64,000 nucleotides of DNA from Eustoma russellianum (taxonomy: Eukaryota > Streptophyta > Magnoliopsida > Gentianales > Gentianaceae): positions 12,317,433-12,381,432 of the forward strand of contig AP025053.1 in the NCBI GenBank assembly GCA_036186865.1. The letters are read 5' to 3'. Within the stretch, counting starts at the first letter, position 1. Every line of letters starts with the position of its first letter. The notes beneath the pieces are model-generated. The model ran no database searches. It saw only the letters and a list, made by a program, of their open reading frames with translations, and was not told the DNA's origin. The position numbers and the translations under genes are program-made. Positions 45,611 to 55,481 of this stretch are shown here, piece after piece.

Positions 45611-46863
45611 TAATGATGGAGGAGGACACTGGATATCCTTTTTCTTGGTTCGATGTCGTTTTTTTACTACAGTCCACTAGACCTTGAACAGTGAGTGGGA
45701 GAGGATCTGTTGAGTGAGTAAGCAATAAAATGGGTTGCGTCGCTACTGCTATCCTATGTGAAATTTCATCCGCTGCCTGATGAAGATCCAATTCGTCATC
45801 TGACGAAGGCTGCAATGCTTCTGAATCTGAGACATGACCTGACTTCGGTGAACGTATAGGATCCTCTGGTAGTGGCTCCACTGCTGGTGATAGTAATCTC
45901 GTTAGGTCTTGTTGCGGCATAATATTTATTTCTGGTTCTGGCACAGTGACGCCTCCTGCATGTGCATGGGCTGGCTCTGTCGGATTAATGGGCTGATCAT
46001 GTTCATGCCCTACGTCTACGTTTAATTCTGGCAGATTCTCAATTGAATCCTCAAGTCTGGGATTTTTTTTCGTAGTCCAGCGTTGTGATGCATGGACAGG
46101 TAGTTTCACTGCATTATCCTTTCTTCTTTAATCAGCATCGGCTGAAGCTGAAGCTGCAGACTTTTTACAGCCTGCGGTATGATGACCCAATACACGGCAT
46201 TGTGCACAATATGACGGCTTGTCCTCCTATTCCACATGCTGGAAAAAATGATAGTCATGGCTCCGTATATAAAGCCTTGATGGCAAATCCTTTGAAACAT
46301 CAATCTTGACACAAACATAGGCAACTGACGGCCGCAGCAAATTAGTGGTTGCATTATCCGCTTTTAAAGGCACACCAATCATCCTTGCAATTTGGAACAG
46401 AGCTTCAATCTGGTGGAGATATATTGGTAGCCCTGGCAAGGAAATCCACACTGGTACAATAGGCGTATCAACTTTTGGATCAAAATTCTATGACCATTTG
46501 GTAATTCTCATATGAAACCCTAATACATTCCATGTCTGCCTGGCAAAACAGCGGATATAATCCGCCTCTCGATCAAAATTAATAAGGATATGCGTTGAAT
46601 CGATCAGGCTAACCTTGACATCTTCCAGAAAATCCAACTTTTTCAAACCATGAATGGATTGCCTCAATTTTGGGTCGACCATACCAGAAGGTTCCTACCA
46701 AGCAATGGCTCAAAGAATCAGTAAGAGCAGCGATCTCCGTTTGTGTAAAAGAAATTGCTGGCACCCCTTTGAATTTACTGATATCCTTCGATGGAATAGA
46801 CACTGATGATGACCCTGGCCCAGCCACCACCGAAGCAAAGGAGCGCGATCTCGGCGGTTGCAT
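45590..46863 (-). pseudogene. ORF1 of LINE F (DUF4283-like)
   Basis: Starts MQPPRSRSFASV at 46863; pieces continue through ISFTQTEIAAL, LVGTFWYGRPKIEAI, VSLIDSTHILINF, MRITKWS, MWISLPGLPIYLH and PSVAYVCVKIDVSKDL. The knuckle region is degraded. The tail is acidic and Pro-rich. An overlapping upstream frame begins with ATGGCGGCG at 47002. Frameshifts near 46640, 46490 and 46230. Confidence 0.78.
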
Positions 46864-47011
46864 ATTTGGTTGCCGTACTCTTTATAAAAAACCAGTAGCA
46901 GAAGAAGAAACCAGTGGCGACTGATTGTCGACAGCGATTGCGGCAGCGAAAACATGACGCATCGCAGGCGGCCGCCAAGGTGGAGAAGGAGAGCGCCGCC
47001 ATCTATCCAAA

Positions 47012-47033
47012 ATATATATATATATATATATAT
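47012..47033. repeat. (TA)n microsatellite between LINE F and the gypsy LTR
   Basis: 22 bp of pure TA, then GT and the LTR start. Confidence 0.95.
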
Positions 47034-47035
47034 GT

Positions 47036-48722
47036 TGTAGCGACCGTCCCGAGCCCTAGTACTCGAAATGACTCACCCAACGTATCTAGCTAAGGAGAAT
47101 ACAAGGCGTCTACACAATTCAATTACACGTCATCACAATAACGTAAATCGATGTCAGCAGAAGTCATAAACTAAAAACCCTCGATAAATTAATCATCATC
47201 ATTAATACAAATGTCTAAGAAATCTAAATCGATACACTGGTTAAATATAAATAAACACTAATCTCCAAAATACATAAACCTCGAATATCGAAATAACTGC
47301 CTCAACTAAATCCTCGAAAGTCTCATCCGAATATAAATCAATCTCGAAATCTCCAGTCTCGATCTTCCCCGATATACAACCCTTTATCTGTCTACCTGCA
47401 AAACTGATTGATAGAGGGGGATGAGCGACATACATCGCCAGCAAGTAACCTGCCTATATTTATCATGGGATCATACACGGAGAAGCAAGTGTAACAAAAT
47501 AAATAACGAAATAGAAAATAGCATGCTTCTCTTCACAATTAAAGTTTACTTTTTTACCCTTATACCAATCAAGCGACAAAGGCACACGCAACTAAGTCAG
47601 CAACACACAAGTGTTAGTACAATCAAAATCGATGATGCAGTTTCAAAACCGATGCAATGCGATAAAAATGAATCCAACTTTCGATATTCAATCACGATTT
47701 CCAAATATCCATTTTCGATATCCAAATCCAATTTCAAACATTCGATTCCATACGATACGACGCAATACGATAAGATGTTCGATACAATACGATGTAAATT
47801 CCAATACGATACAATATTTCGATCATCAATACCAATACGATTTCGATGCAATAGCCATGGCTTTTACCTTACAAATGACTTATATCGCAAGACTTATAAA
47901 TTGATCCCCCAATGGTCAAATATGCCACAGGCGCTCTATCGAAATAGTCAAATATGCCTGAGCGCTCCAATTGGCGGTCAAATATGCCCGGACGCTCTAT
48001 CAAAATAGTCAAATATGTCCAGACGCTACGTTTGTTTGGGACCAATCCGGCTTACTGATATATTTCGTTTGTAAGGGTGACTTCAAAATATGTGATGCAA
48101 ATTTCAAAATGATTTTCAAATATCGATACAAGTTTCCCAATACGATTTCAAATGTCACTCTCCAAAACAATTTCCAAATGTTCGATGTTTCAAATATTTT
48201 CTAAACGATCAATTTCGATCAAGTCAAATACAATCAATTCCAAATCCAATACGACTACACAATTATAAAATACGATCACACATCACATTACAATTTTGAC
48301 GTCCTAATAACCACCACTCACATGTACGTATCTACATATACATGCACACGTCCATACATGTGCATATACACATATATACATGTACGCACCTCCCTATGAA
48401 TGGAATTTATGCCCCTTGTCTACCAAAAATACCACATCGGCCCCTCACTAGACACTCCAAACTTTGCACACCTTTACAAATACATGTAAACACTAATACC
48501 CAAGGTAACAACAATATGTACCCTTATTTATGTATACACGGCAGTTTTTATATTTATGAATTTCCCCTCTGCATATGTTAAGGACCCCACCAAAATCCAT
48601 GTGACTCCATTAATTACAACTGTGGATGCGTCCTATGTGGTACTGTAATGCTTGAACAGCCGGCCATATACAAACAAAATTACCCACATAAATATCTCCC
48701 CAGGATCATATATATATATATA
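47036..48722 (-). repeat. 3' LTR of the gypsy element, R/U5 side
   Basis: Begins TGTAGCGACCGTCCCGAGCC and is collinear with 61619-63323 over its whole length with few differences. It includes a TACGAT-rich part (about 47740-47860) and four tandem units of about 30 bp (47915-48030). It ends in a short TA tract (48708-48722) where LINE G is inserted. Confidence 0.9.
47915..48030. repeat. Tandem ~30-bp repeats in the gypsy LTR (left copy)
   Basis: Four units starting GTCAAATATGCC at 47915, 47947, 47977 and 48008, each with a GCGCTC/GACGCTC core. The same array is at 62509-62622. Confidence 0.85.
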
Positions 48723-48840
48723 TTTTTTGAAAGAAATTTATTTATTGAATTGAATAACCTCACTTATGGCAGAAGAAAGCCATATTACATCAGCAGCAAA
48801 CGTCGTCATATGAAAATAAATGAAATAAAATGCATATAAT

Positions 48841-48943
48841 GATGTATCTCCAGTCGTATATGATATGCCGCATTAAAACCTTGCCAAGAAAAACCACCCT
48901 TGTGGATAAAACCTTGGCGAAGGAAAAAGCGTACATATTTATA
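48841..48943 (-). other. Conserved 3'-UTR block in LINE G
   Basis: 103 nt, about 3 differences from LINE B 8253-8355, one difference from LINE H over 87 nt. Confidence 0.88.
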
Positions 48944-49166
48944 CAACTGTCATTGATACGAAAGCTACTGAAAGATGGATGTATTGTCGAAATGGCATCG
49001 CAGAGAGCACTACGGTGCCGATGGAGTGGGCGAACTCTTGAAGTCGGTAATGGGCCAGGCATATCCACGTCACGATGTACCTCAATAAGAAACAACGAAG
49101 CAGTTATCACTATGGCAGTGAAGAAAAAAATGAGTACATAAGTGATAAGCTAATGCATACCTCAGC

Positions 49167-49193
49167 CGCCCTGGCTATGTTGGGGCCAGGGCG
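49167..49193 (-). other. 3'-UTR stem-loop, LINE G, distal copy
   Basis: Perfect 9-bp stem 49167-49175 with 49185-49193 (CGCCCTGGC). In sense it is followed by GGCTGAGGTATGC. Confidence 0.7.
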
Positions 49194-49378
49194 ACGATCG
49201 CATTTGCTCGCTCTTTAAGGACACCTTCTGGTTATGAGGGCATGGGACTTCGGCGTGTGTAATTATCCTCATCAACGAAATGAGCAATGTTATCCACAAT
49301 ATCAAAAGAAACATAGGCAGCAGACAACGATTATTGAAAGTAAACTGTACGACCAATGAAGTTAAAGGCGTACCAGGT

Positions 49379-49406
49379 CTGCCTACATCCCAGAAGGTAC
49401 AGGCAG
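49379..49406 (-). other. 3'-UTR stem-loop, LINE G, proximal copy
   Basis: Six-pair base CTGCCT/AGGCAG with a partly paired, wobble-containing top. In sense it is followed by CTGGTACGC. 212 nt from the other copy. Confidence 0.55.
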
Positions 49407-49444
49407 AATGAGTATTTGAAAGCCAATCCATATTGAAGACGTGG

Positions 49445-52400
49445 TCAGGGAAAGTGCAATCTGACTGACGAGAGATCTAAAGAGATAGCGCTACGCACTA
49501 ATGCTGGAAGAGTGTGTGAAGTATGGGATTGCGTACAGGGATGTGACATAGCATGCTGAGCCAAGTTGTGGGCCGCCATATTTGCTTCTCTGTAGATATG
49601 ATGAAAGTCCAGGCGGTGGAGATGGGTTAATGTCTGCAACAATCATAGGTGATAATTCCCAAATACCGACTGTGGCTTCACCAGACGCGTGAAAAGTTGA
49701 GCACAATCTGATTCAATGATAATGGACCGATGATACAGAAGAAAATATAACAAACCGAAAACTGCTGCTTGGACCTCAGCAGTGAAAGGAGTACTTGGTG
49801 GCAAGCGAAAAGAAATTTCTCCTATACAAGAACCGGCATTATCCCTCAAAATTGCGCCCCCTTCTGCATAATGTTTGCCAACCACTGCATCTATATTTAA
49901 TTTTAATCTACCAGAAGGTGGAGTAGTCCAGCGCACAATTTGAGGATGAGGAGAATGTAGTTTGGGAAACCATGAAAAGAGACGTGTCGATGTGGTTGCG
50001 AGTTTCGTTCCTTCTATGGATTTACTCCACACAGTGATCTCATAATGAATGGTGGTTCGAAGGGATGCCATATGAAAGTTGTGCTTATCACCATAAATTA
50101 ATGAGGCATAGGCTCGCCAGATACTGTATAGAATAATAGCAGGGACAACAATTTTTAATACTCCAGCTAGAGATGAGAATGAAGAGCGATACCACCATGA
50201 TAATATGTACTGCCGAAGTTGTAACAAAGTAGGGGGAGGACATTGCAACTCCTGGGCAAAGAAATCCCATATTGGTCGGACGCACGCACAGAATAAAAAG
50301 ATGTGATCTACCGAGGCCGAAGCGTGCTTACAAAATGGACATTTCGTTGGCCGGGAAGAAATATACTTACCAATGTAGTCTTCAAATGGTAAGGCAGAGT
50401 GGAAAAGTCGCCATAGGAATTGTTTGGTTACTGGCGAGTGGTGTGTATACTAAATAAACCTGGCCGAGATCTGTGCTGGGTGTGGAGTGCGGCAAATATC
50501 GTATGATGTCCTCAAAGAGAACTCCCCTGATGGTGTAGGCGTCCATCGTAGAAATGTGTCTTGACCTTCAGTCTGAGAAAAACAGAGTGGATGTATTTTA
50601 CAAATAAGCTTCCAAACTGGTGAATCAGGAAGTCTGGGAAAATAATCCTATCGACGACCATATTGTATGTGCATATATTTGCTCCATAGCGTGTCATGCT
50701 GTTGATAGGTCCACCAAATTCAACAATGATATGCTTGTTGCAACGTACCGAGATCTCGAATCCCCAAACCACCTTCTTCACGGGGCGTTGTGATAGAATC
50801 CCACACAACCCAATGATGTCTATGGCCCTAATAAAAATTAGCCATCTTTCTGCCAATAGTTTTCATAACTGACTTGGGCAAACCACCCGCTGCAAGGATA
50901 TGTAACGGCAGAGAGGAAAGCATAGAGCAAAGCAAAACAAGGCGGCCGGCTGAAGAAAGCAGCCGAGAGTGCCAACCTTGCAGGCGGTCGTCAATATGTT
51001 GCAAGAGGGAAGTACAATACCTAGCCAGTTGATGCCTTTGTGCAAATAAGATCCAAGATATCGAAATGGCAAGCTAGAGCACCTCATGCCGAGTAGAGCC
51101 GCAAAGTTACGTTGCTGACGCAAAGTGACACTTGTCGAGGGTATAAAACTGCTTTTTTGGAAATTTACTTTCTGACCCGAAGCTGTTTCATATTAGGTTA
51201 AGAACATGTGAAATCGACGCAAATTTCGCTGTGTCCCCCTTAAAAACACCAAAAGATCATCTGCATAAGCCAAATGAGTGATAGTGAAAGGTACCCTACC
51301 AAGTCGAAATGGTTGCAATGTTTCCGAGGCAACCAAAGACTTCAATCCCCTGCTGAATCCTTCTGAAGATAAAATAAAAAGCAGTGGAGATAATGGGTCA
51401 CCTTGCTTGACCGCATGATGTGGCCGAAAGGTAGTAGAAGGCTGGCCATTAATTAATATCACCAATGTCGTAGCCCGCAAGTGATTTAGTATAATACGCG
51501 TGAAAAATCCTAAGAAACCAAAGCGTTGTAATAGTAACTGCAAATATTCCCAGCTTACTCTGTCAAATGCCTTCATCATATCCAATTTCAAACAAAGTTG
51601 AGATCCTCCCTTATCCAGCATATGTACCATCTCCTTTGCTAGTAAAACTTGCGTAGAGATATCATGTCCTGGCAGAAAACCGGTCTTTTCTGAGGATATG
51701 AGGTTGGGAAGCAGTGTGTTCAAACGTGTGGCAATGATCCGCGTACACACCTTACTCAGGAAATTAGTGAGACATATGGGGCGAAAATCACTGAATGTGT
51801 CAGGGGATAGCTTTTTGGGAATCAATGTAATCAAAGCACTTGCCATCACTGTTGGCTGGGGTATGCCGAGGAAAAATTCTTGCACTGCTTTAACCACGTC
51901 CGCATGAATAATGGACCAACATGAACGATAAAACTTACCACTGAAGCCATCCGGTCCAGTTGCACTTTGGGGGTCAAGATGCCAGACCGCTGTTTTGACC
52001 TCTTCTGGTGCAGGCAGCTGAGTAAGCATAGCATTATCCGCATTAGTGACCAACCTTGGGATATTACTTAAAATGGCGTCATAATTCCCTGTTTCCTCTC
52101 GAGCAAACAGAGTAGTATAGAATGCAACAGCCTTCGCCATAATCGCCGCTGGGGATGAGCATAGTTCGCCAGTTGAGGTGTGGACTTGTTGTATGCGTAA
52201 TTGTGTTCTTCGTCCTTTGACAATAGAATGAAAGTAGCGTATGTTTGCATCCCTTTCTTTTAGCCATTTCACACGCGCTTTTTGTTTCCAAAAATGTAAC
52301 TCATAAGTAGCAGCCTAGAGATATACTACTTTAGCTCTATGATACTCTGCCCGAGAGGTCTCAGTAGGATCCGTTTCCCAACTAGATTCCGCACGCGTGA

Positions 52401-53304
52401 GATCTTCTTCCGCTTGTTTAACATTAGAAAATATATTTCCAAAAATATCTTTGTTCCACCTTTGAATGTCCTTTTTAAGACGAGAGAGCTTTGAATAGAA
52501 GCCATACATACCGCCTGTAGTGGGATAAGATGCCCATGCATGCTGTACGTATGCATGAAAGTCTGGATGTAATAACCAAGAGTCCAAAAAGCGAAAAGAT
52601 CTGCGTCCCTCTGGCAGACTGAGTCAACATATAAATAATAAGGGGGTGTGATCCGAAGTAGCACGCGGTAGGTGTGTGAGGTGAATATCTTCAAACACAT
52701 CTTGAAAGGAGGAATTAAGAAATAACAAGTCCAACCTCCTGCGAACACGGCCAAGACCTGTGCCATCCATCCATGTGTAACGCGAGCCATGAAAAGGGGG
52801 TGTCATCAGAGAGCAAGTTTCTATGCAGTCATTAAAATCTTGTAGTGATGCGAGAGAGGGGTTGAATCGGCCATCATGATCATCCAGAGTACGAAACGTA
52901 TTAAAATCTCCACCAACCATCCAAGGAAGTGTCGAATTCTCAGAGAAATCACATTGTGAGTGCCATAGCGGACGACGTGAGAGCGTACTATGTCTGGCAT
53001 ATACTACGGAGAAAGTAAAAGTCAACTGAAGTGGGCGAAACAAGAGAGTGAAGTGAACCACCTGATCTTGATACTGCGTAGACAACATAGTAAATGCTGA
53101 GTCACGCCAGAAAAACCATATATGTTCCGAAGATGAAGAATAATGATGTGAAAAACCAAGGTCCAAGGCAAAACGAGCTATATCACAAGGTGCATGTTTC
53201 GGCTCAATCAATGCAATTAAATTTAAATGATGATCCCGTATCAAATGATGTAATCTAGTCATAGAGGCATGCATGCCTCTAACGTTCCATATTAGGGTAT
53301 TCAT
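49445..53304 (-). pseudogene. ORF2 of LINE G (endonuclease, RT, zf-RVT, RNase H)
   Basis: Starts MNTLIWNVRG at 53304 in an ATGA overlap with ORF1. Endonuclease intact to a stop at 52624: LIEPKH, WMVGGDFN, SDHTPLL. A long RT stretch (52272-51193) has GPDGFSGKFY, FRPICLTNFLSKVCTR, KLDMMKAFDRVSW, AVKQGDPLSPLLF and YADD. The zinc region is near 50300. RNase H (about 49920-49445) has KLNIDA, TAEV, IESDC and REANMAAHNLAQHA with all four acidic/His positions plausible. Breaks: stops at 52624, near 52313, 51193 and 50455, plus frameshifts near 51120 and 50860. Compared with LINE E it is a separate lineage. Confidence 0.87.
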
Positions 53305-54537
53305 TGAGAGAGAGTAGAATCATTTCCCTGAGAGATGTGTGAAGCGCTGCGCGTGAGGATGGTGGAGGGTGGTAATGGGGGTAAATCGTTCTTTGCACGA
53401 CGTTTCCGACGAGGGACAACCGGTATAAATTCTGCCTCTGCCGTTGTTTCTGCTAACCGAGATATCAATATCTCCTCATCAGGCAAGGGTGGGATCAACT
53501 GCATGCGGTGTACCACATCGTCAGGAACAGTAGGTATGTCCAAGGTCTGATCTTCGATGAGAAATTCATTGTCGGAAGCATGACCCATATCACAAACATC
53601 TGTCCCCTCATGCAGAAGGGGGGTATTGGATCATCCGGTAAATCATCATGGGCACTGACAGGAGCAATCGGCGGATCAATGGCATGCACGGTAGGCAAAA
53701 CCGCAGGCTGAGTGTCCGGAGCCTGATCTGCTTGGGGTTCTGCAGGAGATTTCTTTTTAACAGGTGTCCACCTCTTTGATGGCGGTCGGGGTGGCGGGGG
53801 CGGTGGAGGAGGCGGAATAGAAGACGAAGAATTCTTCGGTGGGCATGAGCCTTGGGCATGCCCTAATCGACGACATGTACTATAGAACACAGGTAAATCT
53901 TCATAAACCACGGATTGCAGGATTAATCTGTTCTTGGCTTGCAAATGAATTTTCTGTGGTAATTCTTGAGAGACATCAACCTCCACACATACTCTAGCAA
54001 CAGATGGACGAAGGCCATCAGATGTCGCCACATCCAATTTGAGTGGTGTTCCAATCGGACAAACAATTTCGAACAATGCTTCCCTGCGATGAAGATGGAT
54101 TGGTAACCCTGGAATGCAATCCAAACTGGAATAATAGGTACATCAGCGGAAGGATCAAAATCAATAGTCCATTTTGTGATACACATATGACAGCCAGATA
54201 TATGCCATGATCGTCGATAAAAACAGCGTAAATAATCGCCCTCATTTCGGAAATTCAGCAGTATGTGTGTTTGATCAATCAGTGTGATTCGAAGATCATG
54301 ATGAAATCCTATTTTTTCAAAGACGTCTTGTATTGCTTTCAAAGGGGGACGACCATACCAAAAAGTGCCCACCAAAGAATATTTCAATGGAGCAGCGAGG
54401 GCATCAATTTCAGAATCAAGGAATGAGATCATTGGAATACCTTTGTAACGCGATATGGTTTTTGACAAAATGGAGATTTGCTGTGAAGTGGCTTCGCCGG
54501 TAACAAACGCAGCAAAAGATGACGGCGGCGTGGTCAT
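53301..54537 (-). pseudogene. ORF1 of LINE G (DUF4283-like, polyproline)
   Basis: Starts MTTPPSSFAAFV at 54537. The DUF4283-like region has ISFLDSEIDAL, LVGTFWYGRPPLKAI and ITKWTIDFDP. A frameshift near 54120 precedes IPGLPIHLHR and PSVARVCVEVDVSQEL. The knuckle reads FYSTCRRLGHAQGSC, with Tyr in place of the first Cys. A run of nine prolines follows, then an acidic tail with a second frameshift near 53600. The last frame ends STLSQ at 53301, overlapping ORF2. Confidence 0.82.
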
Positions 54538-54717
54538 TGCGATGGATCGTAACAGAAAAACAGATGCCTAATTGTTTCGTAACGGCAACAGCAGAATGCT
54601 TCAATGGATGATCGTTGTAACAGGCGGAAGTGGAAGGCCGACGTTGAAGATGATCGGAAAGAGGATGGCGGCAGCGGCGATCGCCGCTAGTTTGCCGCTA
54701 GTCGCCAGAGCATCGGT

Positions 54718-54740
54718 TATATATATATATATATATATAT
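54718..54740. repeat. (TA)n microsatellite between LINE G and LINE H
   Basis: 23 bp of alternating TA between the 5' end of G and the 3' end of H. Confidence 0.95.
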
Positions 54741-54784
54741 AATATAACGTACAATGGAAATGAGAAGTTCCAACATCCAAGTAA

Positions 54785-54871
54785 TATATGATATGCCGCA
54801 TTAAAACCTTGCCAAGTAAAACCACCCTTGTGGATAAAACCTTGGCGAAGGAAAAAGCGTACATATTTATA
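54785..54871 (-). other. Conserved 3'-UTR block in LINE H
   Basis: 87 nt, one difference from the block of LINE G. Confidence 0.88.
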
Positions 54872-55007
54872 CTCTTGGAGTGTTGAGACGATTTACAATG
54901 AAAAAGTAGAAAAACAGTAAGCCACATATGAGACACTTGAAGCAAGTGATGTTGAAGCCGAAGGAGATCCCTAGCGCCATCTTCATTACGTAAATCAACC
55001 TCCGAGA

Positions 55008-55035
55008 CTGCCTGCACTTGCTGAAGTACAGGCAG
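55008..55035 (-). other. 3'-UTR stem-loop 1, LINE H
   Basis: 12-bp stem 55008-55019 with 55024-55035, with one U-G pair in sense (CTGCCTGTACTT with AAGTGCAGGCAG). The downstream box is degraded (CTCGGAGG). Confidence 0.72.
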
Positions 55036-55200
55036 AGGAATCAAATGAGAGCCAATCCATGTGGAAGACGTGTGAAGCAGCAGCGTAAAAAGTGCGAAGA
55101 TGTGTAACCGCCCATGTACCAACGAGACATAAAAGTGCGTCAAGCAGAATTAGTAAATATAAACGAGTATTACAAAATGAAAGATGTGGATCTCACCGAG

Positions 55201-55230
55201 GCTGCCTGTACTTGTCAAAGCACAGGCAGC
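55201..55230 (-). other. 3'-UTR stem-loop 2, LINE H
   Basis: 13-bp stem with one G-U pair in sense, followed by CCTCGGTGAG. Confidence 0.75.
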
Positions 55231-55412
55231 GAATGTGAATGTATGCCAATCCGTGTGGAAGACGTGATAGTATTGACCCTCGCCCAATGTATGAAATGAG
55301 AAACATCAAGCCAGATTGAGTTGTGGTCCATGCAGAAGAGAAAATAAACTTTGCGTCAGTAGGCAGCAGACGATATGAGATGCCATAAAGGAGCGAGGAA
55401 AACATACCGAGT

Positions 55413-55440
55413 CTGCCTGTACTCACATGAGTACAGGCAG
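55413..55440 (-). other. 3'-UTR stem-loop 3, LINE H
   Basis: Perfect 12-bp stem 55413-55424 with 55429-55440 (CTGCCTGTACTC), tetraloop, followed in sense by ACTCGGTATGT. The three copies are about 195 and 211 nt apart. Confidence 0.8.
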
Positions 55441-55481
55441 AGGATACTATAGTGCGCCAATCCATATGGAAGACATAGAGC

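Larger units (their letters stand above)
41116..47008 (-). mobile_element. LINE F, full-length, heavily decayed
   Basis: The poly(A) shows as a T run at 41116-41122; the 5' UTR (ATGGCGGCGCTCTCC in sense) ends at about 47008 beside (TA)n. About 5.9 kb. RT has YADD instead of FADD, so it belongs to a different LINE subfamily from A-E. A diverged form of the conserved 3'-UTR block is at about 41290-41395. No TSD could be defined in the TA-rich flanks. Confidence 0.88.
48723..54717 (-). mobile_element. LINE G, full-length, moderately decayed, inserted in (TA)n of the gypsy LTR
   Basis: The T run at 48723-48728 is the poly(A); the 5' UTR ends at about 54717. The left flank is the LTR TA tract, the right flank another TA tract. 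RT has YADD; its hairpins start CTGCC or CGCCC. The 3' UTR holds the conserved block (48841-48943). Confidence 0.9.
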
